Shown in pieces: positions 17,208-24,924 of a stretch of 64,000 nt of DNA. The translations under genes were made by a program, and so were the position numbers. How positions within the stretch are numbered: position 1 is the stretch's first letter; each line of letters starts with the position of its first letter. The notes beneath the pieces are model-generated. The model had not been told where the DNA came from. It saw only the letters and a program-made list of their open reading frames with translations, and searched no databases. This stretch comes from Clostridiales bacterium Firm_04 (lineage in GTDB: Bacteria > Bacillota > Clostridia > Oscillospirales > Ruminococcaceae). Where the stretch lies: contig LVAJ01000008.1 in assembly GCA_001603005.1 (NCBI GenBank), positions 1 to 64,000 of the forward strand, in the 5' to 3' direction.

Positions 17208-17684
17208 TCAAATGGTATAATCATTTTCTTCCCGCAGTTCCACGGCTGCATCCAGCAGATTCTTGACGACGCGGACGATCAGTCCGACAAATGCCGCCAT
17301 GAATGCGATCAGGAACGCAACGAACCGCCAGAAGGTCAGGTAGACGAACTGCCAGAAGGTCGTGAACAGCCAGACCGCTGCGACGGCAAAGCAGCACCAT
17401 GAGATGAGCCGGAAACAGGTCGCGTTTTCCGTGACGAACACGCGCTGCGCGTGGATGTTCCGCAGCAGCTTGTGCAGCTGCCAGAGCGCGAAGATCGCGA
17501 GCCCGTCGCTGATGTAGAGCACGACCGGCATGACGCCGTGCAGGTCCGTCTTTTCGGACAATGCAGCGTACCATTCCGAGATGACCGGAATGCAGAACAG
17601 TGCGGCGATCGCCATTACAAGCGTTGCGATCGTCAGGGTGCGGGAGAGAAACAGAGATTTGGTTGCGGTCCATTTGGTTGTCAT
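17208..17684 (-). CDS. DUF2975 family membrane protein
   Basis: 158 residues with four membrane helices (for example LTIATLVMAIAALFCIPVI and FVAFLIAFMAAFVGLIVRVV). The start at 17684 follows AAAGGAG. DUF2975 proteins pair with small XRE regulators such as the next gene, 14 bases downstream. It is the first gene of the eleven-gene minus-strand operon. Confidence 0.8.
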   Translation of the reverse strand: MTTKWTATKSLFLSRTLTIATLVMAIAALFCIPVISEWYAALSEKTDLHGVMPVVLYISDGLAIFALWQLHKLLRNIHAQRVFVTENATCFRLISWCCFAVAAVWLFTTFWQFVYLTFWRFVAFLIAFMAAFVGLIVRVVKNLLDAAVELREENDYTI

Positions 17685-17717
17685 GCGGAACACTCCTTTG
17701 GATTTGTTGTTGAGCCT

Positions 17718-17746
17718 AGTATAGCACAAAACTTTCTGTTTGTCAA
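17718..17746 (-). promoter_or_regulatory. Strong SigA-type promoter of the DUF2975-XRE-DUF4173 operon
   Basis: On the minus strand TTGACA (17741-17746), a 17-bp spacer and TATACT (17718-17723), leaving a short leader to the start at 17684. Gene spacing (4 to 60 bases, several overlaps) suggests one transcript down to about 9977. Confidence 0.85.
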
Positions 17747-17821
17747 TAGAAAATTATCGTTTTTCGATATATTTTTCTCGAAAATCAAGATTTTATGCGG
17801 AGAGGGGACAGCTTCATTCCC

Positions 17822-18238
17822 ATGAAACACAAGCTGATACTGAAAAAAACGCAGAAGATCGCCTTGCTCTGTCTGCTGCCGTTCGCGGCTGCGGGACTGC
17901 TGCTTCTGCTGAAACAGGCATATGCGGCATGGGTGATGCCGTGGATGCCGCCGTGTCTGATCCGGACGGCGACCGGACTGCGCTGTCCGTCCTGCGGGAT
18001 GACGCACAGTGTCTTTGCGCTCTGCCGGCTGGATCTTGCGGGCTCGCTGCGGGCGAATGCGCTGATCCTGTTCGGGGTGCTGCTGCTGGTTCTGCTGTAT
18101 GCAGAGTGCTGGACGCGCGTGCTCGGCAGACCGAAAAAGCTGATCCCGCGGAAAAAAGGCTTCTGGATCGGCGTGCTGATCGCGGCACTTGCCTACGCCG
18201 CTGCAAGAAATCTGCCGGCATTTGCCGGAATCATATAA
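17822..18238 (+). CDS. DUF2752 membrane protein
   Basis: 138 residues with two or three membrane helices. The core GLRCPSCGMTHSVFALCRLDL matches DUF2752, whose CPxCGxTR-like signature sits before a membrane segment; the usual Arg is His-Ser here. Function unknown. The start is uncertain: ATG 17822 has a distant GGAGAGGGG, and ATG 17795 has no ribosome site. It precedes the exported protein at 18252 by 13 bases. Confidence 0.75.
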   Translation: MKHKLILKKTQKIALLCLLPFAAAGLLLLLKQAYAAWVMPWMPPCLIRTATGLRCPSCGMTHSVFALCRLDLAGSLRANALILFGVLLLVLLYAECWTRVLGRPKKLIPRKKGFWIGVLIAALAYAAARNLPAFAGII

Positions 18239-18251
18239 TAAGGAGAACAAG

Positions 18252-19100
18252 ATGAAAGCATTTTTACAAAAGCACTGGAAATTTCTGCTCTGTGCGGGGC
18301 TGCTGCTGATCGTGGCGGGCTGCTGGCTGACGGTCTGGCACCGGCTCGGCAGGTCGGTCGAGCAGGCGGCGTATCGCTCTGTCTTTGACACGCTGACCTT
18401 CGAGGACGCGTATTATACAAAGTGCGGTCTGCAAACCGTGCAGGACTATGTGCCGGAGGCTGCGGAGATCGGTTCAGCGCTCTGCGGCGAGGAACTCGGC
18501 ATGCTCTCGTTCCCGACGGAGAGCGGCACGGTCGAATGCCCGCTCTATTCCTGCAAGCCGCTGGATGATGCGGACAAGGCGCATGCGATCGTGCTGCTGA
18601 AAGGGCAGGAGGACTATCTTGCCTATGAGCTTTCGGGTTTTCGCTATCTGGATGAATCGCCCTCGATCTGGGCGGTCTGCGCATCCTACGGCATCGGCAA
18701 GGCGGAGGATCTCGAATCGCTGACGCTTGCGGATGCGGACGGCAATGTGCTGGAGACCGTCACGGACAGCGCCGCGCTCAAAGACTTCTTCGACAAGCTG
18801 GTGAAGCTCGGCGACTGCCTGACCGAAGAAGATCTCGCCCATGCATATTATGACGCATATACAGAAAAATTCGGCGAGGACGGCAAGCTGGAAATTCAGG
18901 ACGGCAAGCTGAAAGCCGTCAGCGACGAAGCCTTCTCTGCGGCAATGGACTATTGGAACACCGACATGCGCGCCGTGACGATCCGGCTGAAGAACGGCTT
19001 GCTCATGCGCGACTGCCTCTACGCACCGGTGCCGGGAATTTTTGCAGTATACGGAAACTATCGCCTGACAGAACCGTTCTTTTCCGGCGAAGAATCATGA
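18252..19100 (+). CDS. Membrane-anchored exported protein of unknown function
   Basis: 282 residues with an N-terminal membrane anchor (about 10-30, FLLCAGLLLIVAGCWLTVW) and a mainly acidic exported domain rich in aromatic and Asp/Glu residues. A GGAG ribosome site precedes the ATG by 7 bases. No domain recognised. Probably co-transcribed with the DUF2752 gene. Confidence 0.65.
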   Translation: MKAFLQKHWKFLLCAGLLLIVAGCWLTVWHRLGRSVEQAAYRSVFDTLTFEDAYYTKCGLQTVQDYVPEAAEIGSALCGEELGMLSFPTESGTVECPLYSCKPLDDADKAHAIVLLKGQEDYLAYELSGFRYLDESPSIWAVCASYGIGKAEDLESLTLADADGNVLETVTDSAALKDFFDKLVKLGDCLTEEDLAHAYYDAYTEKFGEDGKLEIQDGKLKAVSDEAFSAAMDYWNTDMRAVTIRLKNGLLMRDCLYAPVPGIFAVYGNYRLTEPFFSGEES

Positions 19101-19138
19101 AAGTATTATGAAGACGAAAAAATACTATGCGGATTCAC

Positions 19139-19167
19139 TTGACAGAAGATGAAAAAACGAGTATAAT
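19139..19167 (+). promoter_or_regulatory. SigA-type promoter of the TM2 gene
   Basis: TTGACA (19139-19144), a 17-bp spacer and TATAAT (19162-19167), a consensus promoter about 57 bases before the start codon. Confidence 0.85.
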
Positions 19168-19223
19168 ACAATCAGCGAAATATATATGTATGCCATTTCG
19201 CTGCCAAAGGAGGTAACAAACAT

Positions 19224-19931
19224 ATGTTTTGCAGAAATTGTGCGGAAGTCATGCTTGACACCGATATTACATGTCCGAATTGCGGCTTTGCCGCGGGTAC
19301 GGGCATCAAATATTGCGCACAATGCGGTTCCGAAACTCCGGCAGGCGCCGTGATCTGCGAGATCTGCGGCAACCCTGTGAATGCAATGGGCATGGGCGGC
19401 GGTCAGCAGTTCCAGCAGGCTTTTCAGCAGGCAGCGCAGCCGTTCCAGCAGGCATTCCGTCAGCAGCCGGATGTTCAGTTCCAGCAGGCGCAGCAGCCGT
19501 TTCAGCAGGCGCAGCAGCCATTCCAGCAGACACAGCAGCCGTTCGGTCAGCCGAACCCGAATTTCCAGCAGCAGTATCAGCAGAGCGCACAGACTTTCCG
19601 CTCCGCCGATCCGAATATGCAGGGAATGGGCACGAACGGCGGCTTTGTGCAGCCGAATACCTTCCGGCAGAACACCGGAACACAGTATTACGGCGAGGTC
19701 ACTTATAAATCCAAGACACTTGCAGGCGTGCTCGGCATTCTGCTCGGCTCGCTCGGCGTCCATAATTTCTATCTCGGCTATACATCCAAAGCCGTTGTGC
19801 AGCTGCTCATGACGCTCTGCACCTGCGGATTCCTCGGCGTGGTCTCTGCGGTCTGGGGACTTGTTGAGGGCATCATGATCCTCACCGGTTCGATCAATCA
19901 GGACGGCAGAGGTCTTCCGCTGAAGGATTAA
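19224..19931 (+). CDS. Zinc-ribbon and TM2 domain membrane protein
   Basis: 235 residues in three parts: two N-terminal zinc ribbons (CRNC...CPNC and CAQC...CEIC, about 3-50), a Gln/Phe-rich linker of FQQAQQP-like repeats (about 60-130), and a C-terminal TM2 domain with two helices (LGSLGVHNFYLGY is the TM2 signature). TM2 proteins of this kind are common in clostridia and of unknown role; the ribbon may bind a partner. AAAGGAGG precedes the ATG. The linker is low-complexity and its repeats could vary in number. Confidence 0.85.
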   Translation: MFCRNCAEVMLDTDITCPNCGFAAGTGIKYCAQCGSETPAGAVICEICGNPVNAMGMGGGQQFQQAFQQAAQPFQQAFRQQPDVQFQQAQQPFQQAQQPFQQTQQPFGQPNPNFQQQYQQSAQTFRSADPNMQGMGTNGGFVQPNTFRQNTGTQYYGEVTYKSKTLAGVLGILLGSLGVHNFYLGYTSKAVVQLLMTLCTCGFLGVVSAVWGLVEGIMILTGSINQDGRGLPLKD

Positions 19932-19944
19932 GTTAAGCAAATAT

Positions 19945-19990
19945 CGGCATCTGATACAAAAACAAAACGAAACAGATGCTGATTTTTTTC
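19945..19990 (+). terminator. Rho-independent terminator after the TM2 gene
   Basis: CGGCATCTG (19945-19953) pairs with CAGATGCTG (19973-19981), followed by ATTTTTTTC. The loop is long (19 nt). Between this and 20153 I see only a possible TATACT box at 20055 without a good -35. Confidence 0.65.
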
Positions 19991-20152
19991 ACAAACGTCA
20001 CCGTTTTTTCACATATATATAGATAAAATTCAGGTTCATTTAAGTTGCTTCCGGTATACTGAAAGCAAGCTAAGGGGGAAGCCGCAGCTTGCTGCGGGCA
20101 AAAATAAACGATACCGCCTTAACAAGTTCGTATCAGTAGGGGAGGCATTGCT

Positions 20153-20911
20153 ATGGCTATCAGTACATTCCAGCGCCGGGAAGTCAAGTTTCTGCTCTCG
20201 AAAGAGCAGTTCGACCTTTTGCTCCCGGTTGTGCATGAGCACATGAACCCTGACGCATATTGTGTGGACGGAAAAGAATACGGGATCTATAACCTGTATT
20301 ATGACACGCCGGATAACTACCTGATCCGGCAGTCACTCGCAAAACCGTATTTCAAGGAAAAGCTTCGCCTCAGAAGCTATTATTCGCCGGCAGATCCCTA
20401 TGCCTCTGTCTTCCTCGAGATCAAGCGGAAGATCGGCGGCATTGTGACCAAGCGCCGCGTTGCCATGACGCTTGTGGATGCCGAAACCTATATCCAGACG
20501 AGGGTAAAACCCTATTATGAACGCTTCATCGACCAGCAGGTGATGAAGGAACTGGATGTCTTCCTGAATTTCTATGATTCCATTCAGCCTCGGCAGTATA
20601 TCAGCTACCAGCGTGCTGCGTTCTTCGGAAAGGACGATCCGGAGTTCCGTCTGACCTTTGACCGCGAGATCACCGCAAGGCGGTATGATCTCACACTCTC
20701 AAAGCCCAGCTACGGCGAACAGATCATTCTCCCCGATCAGCGATTGATGGAAATTAAGGTTCCCGGCTCGCTGCCGCTGTGGATGAGTCAGGCACTCTCC
20801 GAACTGGAGATCCGCCGCCTCAGCTTCTCCAAGTACGGGAACGCTTACAAGAATTATGTTCGCGAGCAAGTCGCAAAACCGAAGAATGAAAGGAAGATTA
20901 TCTATGCTTAA
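20153..20911 (+). CDS. VTC-domain polyphosphate polymerase
   Basis: Predicted to polymerise ATP gamma-phosphate into polyphosphate at the membrane. The 252-residue protein is one VTC tunnel domain: FQRREVKFLL near the N-terminus, EKLRLRSYY, FLEIKRKIGGIVTKRR, LTFDREITAR and LMEIKVPGSLP carry the basic and acidic residues that line the active site in this family. GGGGAGG precedes the ATG. The stop overlaps the next gene, which encodes a DUF4956 membrane protein, the usual partner in Firmicutes. Confidence 0.88.
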   Translation: MAISTFQRREVKFLLSKEQFDLLLPVVHEHMNPDAYCVDGKEYGIYNLYYDTPDNYLIRQSLAKPYFKEKLRLRSYYSPADPYASVFLEIKRKIGGIVTKRRVAMTLVDAETYIQTRVKPYYERFIDQQVMKELDVFLNFYDSIQPRQYISYQRAAFFGKDDPEFRLTFDREITARRYDLTLSKPSYGEQIILPDQRLMEIKVPGSLPLWMSQALSELEIRRLSFSKYGNAYKNYVREQVAKPKNERKIIYA

Positions 20912-21677
20912 CCTCATTGCCGCGCAGTCCGCTGCGTTTGAAGTCCCGAAGATTTTTCAGACAATTTTTAATGACCAGTCAGAGTACATCATCGGATATC
21001 CGGGACCTGTCAAGGTGCTCGGCTGTATCCTCACAGCGTTGGTGCTCGGTATTCTGATCGGTGTTGTATACATGTTTACACACCGCAAGACCGGTTATAC
21101 ACAGAGCTACGTGCTCACAATGCCGATGCTTTCCGGATTGGTCGCAACGATCCTTGTAATGATGAGCGGCTTGGGAAGCGGCGTCGGCATGACTGCTGCG
21201 ATCTCGCTGACCGGTGCATTTTCGCTGGTGCGGTTCCGTTCCGCGCCCGGCGATCCGCGTGACATCGCATATGTGTTCTTTGCAATGGTCATGGGCACGG
21301 TCTGCGGCGTCGGCTTCATCGGCTATGCGGTCGTGATCTTCATTATCATGGCGGCTGCGCTGATCATCTTCAATGTCACAGACTTTGCAGCACCGAAAAC
21401 GCAGGATATGACACTGAAAATCACGATTCCGGAAAACCTCAATTACAACGGTCTGTTTGACAAGGTGTTTGATAAGTACACGACCTCTTATCTGCTCCGC
21501 CGCGTCAAGACCACCGATTTCGGAACGCTGTTTGATCTGGTGTATTCCGTGCGCGTCAGAACCGATGCGGATCAGAAGAAGTTCATCGATGATATCCGTG
21601 CGCTGAACGGCAACCTCAACGTCACGCTGGTGCTCTATAAATACGATGATCAGATCTATGATGCAAAGGCAAAATAA
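20904..21677 (+). CDS. DUF4956 membrane protein, partner of the VTC enzyme
   Basis: 257 residues. Several membrane helices (about 35-160) with the DUF4956 motif ISLTGAFSLVRFRSAPGDPRDIAY (positions about 103-126), then a cytoplasmic C-terminal domain (about 170-257). The start at 20904 follows AAAGGAAG and overlaps the VTC stop by 8 bases. In many clostridia VTC, DUF4956 and a surface beta-helix or CotH-type protein are neighbours, as here, suggesting a polyphosphate or surface-polymer export machine; that role is inference. Confidence 0.85.
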   Translation: MLNLIAAQSAAFEVPKIFQTIFNDQSEYIIGYPGPVKVLGCILTALVLGILIGVVYMFTHRKTGYTQSYVLTMPMLSGLVATILVMMSGLGSGVGMTAAISLTGAFSLVRFRSAPGDPRDIAYVFFAMVMGTVCGVGFIGYAVVIFIIMAAALIIFNVTDFAAPKTQDMTLKITIPENLNYNGLFDKVFDKYTTSYLLRRVKTTDFGTLFDLVYSVRVRTDADQKKFIDDIRALNGNLNVTLVLYKYDDQIYDAKAK

Positions 21678-21689
21678 TTTGCTGTAATG

Positions 21690-21720
21690 AAAAAGACTGA
21701 GGTGCTTCCTCGGTCTTTTT
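21690..21720 (+). terminator. Rho-independent terminator after the VTC-DUF4956 operon
   Basis: AAAAAGACTGAGG pairs with CCTCGGTCTTTTT (one G-T pair) around TGCTT, ending in a T-run. It separates the pair from the lipoprotein gene 40 bases downstream, which may still receive read-through. Confidence 0.85.
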
Positions 21721-21759
21721 CTGCTTTTCCGGCAAGCTTGAAAAATGGGGAGGATTTCG

Positions 21760-23235
21760 ATGATGAGAAATACAAAGATTTTTGCGCTGCTGCTTTCAGC
21801 GATGCTGCTTGCGGCACCGCTGACCGCATGCGGCTCCAACACCGATCCGGCAGACGTCGGCATGGAAAACAGTTCGGAGGCTTCTTCGGAAAAAGATGAT
21901 CCGGAGGAGGAATCGGACAAAGCCGAAACGACCGCGCCTGCGGATGAATCCGACGCAGAGGATTCCAAAACGACCAAAAGCAAAGCCAAGACGACTGCAA
22001 AAGCGGATGACAAGAGCGATCCCAAGACGACTGCTAAAGCGGACGGCAAGACCGATTCCAAAACGACTGCGAAGGCAGACGGTAAGACCGAGGAGAAAGC
22101 TGAAACGAAAACGGATGCGAAATCCGGCGGCAATACAGGCAATGCGGGCAATAACAATTCCGGCGGCGATCAGGCAAATCAGAATGCCGGCGGCAATGCT
22201 GCGGATCCTGCCGGTACAGCGGCGAATGATGATCCGGATGAGGACGCCGGCGATGAGCTGAAACCGATGAAGTATATTCAGCTTTCGGGAACCAGTGCGA
22301 AGTATTCCGGCGAGGGCATCACCGTCAGCGACGGTCTCATCACGATCAGCAAGGGCGGTCATTATGAGATCTCCGGTACGCTGGACAACGGTCAGATCTA
22401 TATTATGACCGACAAGAAAAAGGTCAAGCTGTTCCTGAATAATTGCAGCATCACGAATAAAGCAGGTTCCGCGATCAACTGTCAGAATGCCAAAAAGGTG
22501 ACACTGTATTCGATGCCCGGAACGGTGAATTATCTTTCGGACGGCGGTACACATGATGAGGATAACGGCGCACTCTATTCGGAAGATACCGTCGTGCTGA
22601 ACGGCGAGGGCGAACTGAATATTACCGGTGTTTATGCGCACGGCGTAAAAAGCGATGACGATATTTTCGTCAAGGGCGGAACGATCAATATTACTTCAGC
22701 AAAGTCCTGCCTGCACTCCAACGACGGCATCGAGATCCTTGCCGGTACGCTGTTCTGCGACGGCGGCACAAACGGCATCAAGACCGACGGCTATATCAAC
22801 ATCATGGGCGGCTCGTCGATCTTCCTCGGCGGTACGCGGGATGAAAAGGGCTCGATCTACTGCGGCGGCCCGCTGACGGTCACGGGCGGCAGCTTCTGGG
22901 CGATCGGCAACACATGCAGCCTGCCGGATGCTTCCACAACGACGGCAAATGTGATCGGCGTTGTGTTCCCGAACTCCCAGCCGGCAGAGTCGATCGTCAA
23001 CGTCACAAGCGGCGGCAATACGCTCTTTACGATGACCTCTCCGCGCAATTATAAGTATGTTCTGTATTCCGGACCGAATCTGCTGCCGAACGGCGAGTAC
23101 AGTGTCAGCTACGGCGGCACGGTGAGCGGCGGCTCCGGCGACCGGTATGTATACAGCGGCGGCAGCTATTCCGGCGGCACGGACGGCGGAAGCTTCACAG
23201 CCGGCGATACGGTCACGGTCCACACCGTTTCGTAA
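21760..23235 (+). CDS. Cthe_2159-like carbohydrate-binding lipoprotein
   Basis: 491 residues: lipoprotein signal (LLAAPLTACGS), a long Lys/Thr/Asp/Gly-rich low-complexity linker (about 28-165, with repeated KTTAKADGKT units), then a right-handed beta-helix domain (about 170-430) of the Cthe_2159 type (GITVSDGLITISKGGHYEISGTL; VKSDDDIFVKGGTINITSAK). The C. thermocellum founder binds polygalacturonate. A Gly/Ser-rich tail ends the protein. GGGGAGG is 6 bases upstream of ATG 21760; ATG 21763 is the alternative. Follows the VTC-DUF4956 pair. Confidence 0.8.
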   Translation: MMRNTKIFALLLSAMLLAAPLTACGSNTDPADVGMENSSEASSEKDDPEEESDKAETTAPADESDAEDSKTTKSKAKTTAKADDKSDPKTTAKADGKTDSKTTAKADGKTEEKAETKTDAKSGGNTGNAGNNNSGGDQANQNAGGNAADPAGTAANDDPDEDAGDELKPMKYIQLSGTSAKYSGEGITVSDGLITISKGGHYEISGTLDNGQIYIMTDKKKVKLFLNNCSITNKAGSAINCQNAKKVTLYSMPGTVNYLSDGGTHDEDNGALYSEDTVVLNGEGELNITGVYAHGVKSDDDIFVKGGTINITSAKSCLHSNDGIEILAGTLFCDGGTNGIKTDGYINIMGGSSIFLGGTRDEKGSIYCGGPLTVTGGSFWAIGNTCSLPDASTTTANVIGVVFPNSQPAESIVNVTSGGNTLFTMTSPRNYKYVLYSGPNLLPNGEYSVSYGGTVSGGSGDRYVYSGGSYSGGTDGGSFTAGDTVTVHTVS

Positions 23236-23261
23236 TTTCCCGAAACCAAATCAGAAACAGT

Positions 23262-23305
23262 ACAGTCAGGAAATCGCTGCACGGCGGTTTCCTGACTGTA
23301 TTTTT
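23262..23305 (+). terminator. Rho-independent terminator after the beta-helix lipoprotein
   Basis: ACAGTCAGGAAA (23262-23273) pairs perfectly with TTTCCTGACTGT (23288-23299), followed by ATTTTTA. Confidence 0.9.
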
Positions 23306-23330
23306 ATGCATGAACGGATCCGAATTTTTC

Positions 23331-23359
23331 TTGTACTTTTTGTTTTGATATGGTATAAT
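23331..23359 (+). promoter_or_regulatory. SigA-type promoter of the flavoprotein operon
   Basis: TTGTAC (23331-23336), a 17-bp spacer and TATAAT (23354-23359). The -10 box is the first half of a large palindrome (see 23354-23378), so this promoter is very probably repressed by a dimeric regulator. Confidence 0.85.
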
Positions 23360-23378
23360 GAATGCAGCATTCATTATA
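23354..23378 (+). promoter_or_regulatory. 25-bp perfect palindromic operator over the -10 box
   Basis: TATAATGAATGC (23354-23365), one central A, then GCATTCATTATA (23367-23378): 12-bp arms without mismatch. It covers the -10 box and the transcription start. Not followed by a T-run, so not a terminator. The regulator is not encoded next to it. Confidence 0.8.
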
Positions 23379-23502
23379 TTTTATTTTTATGCCCTTGCAG
23401 ATCCGCATATCGGGCGATGATACCATATGCGCTTCGCTTATATAGTATCATGAATTGAACGTGTATGCCGATGCAAAAAAAATCGTATTCGGAGGTATGA
23501 AC

Positions 23503-24135
23503 ATGAACAAGAAAATCGTTGTTGTGAACGCCGGTCCGCGCAAAAACCGCAATACGGACACACTGCTCACGGAAGCTGCAAAGGGCGCCGCATCCAAAGG
23601 CGCCGAGATCATCCGGTTTGATCTGTTCCGGCTTGAAAAATATACCGGCTGCATCTCCTGCTTCGGATGTAAGCGCGAGAAAAACAAGGGGCACTGTGTC
23701 TGCCGCGACGGTCTGACGCCGGTGCTGGACGCGATCCGCGAAGCTGACGGTCTGATCATCGGCTCGCCGAATTATCTTTCCGAGCTGACCGCATCGTTCC
23801 GCGCGCTGTACGAGCGGCTGATCTTCCAGAATCTGACCTATAACATGGAAACGCCCTGCTGCAATCAGAATGAGATCCCTGTTCTGTTCATCATGACGAG
23901 CAATGCGCCGGATACGATGTACAGCGGGCTGGTGCAGAATTATCAGCAGACGCTCTCGCGCTTTGTCGGGCCGACGGAAACGCTTGTTTGCGGCGACACT
24001 TTGCAGCTGACAGATTACAGCAAAACCGACTGGGAATGGACGATGTTCGATCCGCAGGCAAAGCAGCAGCGGCATGAGACCGTGTTCCCGCAGGAAGTGC
24101 AGAAAGCCTTTGCAATGGGCGCCGCACTGGTCTGA
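23503..24135 (+). CDS. Flavodoxin-fold NAD(P)H-dependent oxidoreductase / iron-sulfur flavoprotein-like
   Basis: 210 residues, an FMN-binding flavodoxin-like fold beginning VVVNAGPRKNRNTDTL and containing ADGLIIGSPNYLSELTASFRALYERL-type residues for FMN-domain packing. The Cys cluster CISCFGCKREKNKGHC (about 49-64) resembles the CxxCxxC pattern of iron-sulfur flavoproteins and of related reductases. The ATG at 23503 is 7 bases after GGAGG; another ATG six bases upstream is too close to that site. It is first in a two-gene unit behind a repressed promoter, so it may respond to a redox-active or aromatic compound; that is inference. Confidence 0.8.
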   Translation: MNKKIVVVNAGPRKNRNTDTLLTEAAKGAASKGAEIIRFDLFRLEKYTGCISCFGCKREKNKGHCVCRDGLTPVLDAIREADGLIIGSPNYLSELTASFRALYERLIFQNLTYNMETPCCNQNEIPVLFIMTSNAPDTMYSGLVQNYQQTLSRFVGPTETLVCGDTLQLTDYSKTDWEWTMFDPQAKQQRHETVFPQEVQKAFAMGAALV

Positions 24136-24159
24136 TCGGCAGGAAAGGCGTGACGGAAT

Positions 24160-24810
24160 ATGAAAAAAGGATTACCGTATATCTGGCTTACAATATTCGC
24201 CGTGCTGCTGATGTTCTTCGGGTTTGCAAACGGAGCCGGCATGAAGCTGACGGCGCTGCTCCTGATCGTGCTGCATATTGCGATCTCTGTCACAGCCGCT
24301 GTGATCGGTGAAAAAAAGGAGAAGCAGGAAAAGGAACGCTATCGCCGCGATTATGTGAAGGAGATCAGTCTGGATCTTGCAGAATTTGGGACGCTGGGAT
24401 TCGAGCACGATATCCGTACAGATGAACTGACACTCGTGACCGGAGATCTGCCAGCAATCTGCGGGGGTGCGGTCATGGATCTGAATGTGGAAGATTACAG
24501 CGGCAAAACGGAACTTGTGCTGAAATGCCTGCGCACAGTCTTTGGCGTGAAGGAGCAGATCGCAGAGAAATGTCTCTCGTATGTCAAGGAAACATATGAA
24601 GATGAGGGTATCACCGAATACAACGGGGAACCGCTGACCGATGATTTTCTGATGCAGCATATGTGTTTTGACTCGATCTGCATTGTGATCGGGCATCATG
24701 CTGTATCCGCGGTCGTGTCCTGCTATTTGGATCTGCACATTCGGGATCATATCAGTGAGCACGGCGTCACGGTCAATGTCTCGGAGGACGGCACACTGGA
24801 TCTCGAATAA
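24160..24810 (+). CDS. Membrane-anchored protein of unknown function
   Basis: 216 residues. Two N-terminal membrane helices (about 5-48), then a charged helix (EKKEKQEKERYRRDY) and a soluble domain of mixed alpha/beta character with GEPLTDDFLMQHM and a final ISEHGVTVNVSEDGTLDLE. The soluble part looks like small immunity-type proteins of the DUF2262 kind, but the match is not strong enough to name. 24 bases after the flavoprotein gene, so probably the same transcript. Confidence 0.55.
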   Translation: MKKGLPYIWLTIFAVLLMFFGFANGAGMKLTALLLIVLHIAISVTAAVIGEKKEKQEKERYRRDYVKEISLDLAEFGTLGFEHDIRTDELTLVTGDLPAICGGAVMDLNVEDYSGKTELVLKCLRTVFGVKEQIAEKCLSYVKETYEDEGITEYNGEPLTDDFLMQHMCFDSICIVIGHHAVSAVVSCYLDLHIRDHISEHGVTVNVSEDGTLDLE

Positions 24811-24857
24811 ATATCCGGTACAAAATCGCAGTATTTGCGCGGATTATCGCGATCGGG

Positions 24858-24887
24858 TTGACAATCCGCCGCAAAAAAGAGTATAAT
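24858..24887 (+). promoter_or_regulatory. SigA-type promoter of recD2
   Basis: TTGACA (24858-24863), an 18-bp spacer and TATAAT (24882-24887), 37 bases before the recD2 start. Confidence 0.85.
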
Positions 24888-24924
24888 AGAACCGGATAAT
24901 TCTGAATGAAAGGGAGGCGGCAGA

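Noticed and set aside
19400-19600. CAG/CAGCAG-like repeats in the TM2 gene
   Set aside because: They encode the Gln/Phe-rich linker; spacing is irregular and in frame, so no mobile or CRISPR element is implied.
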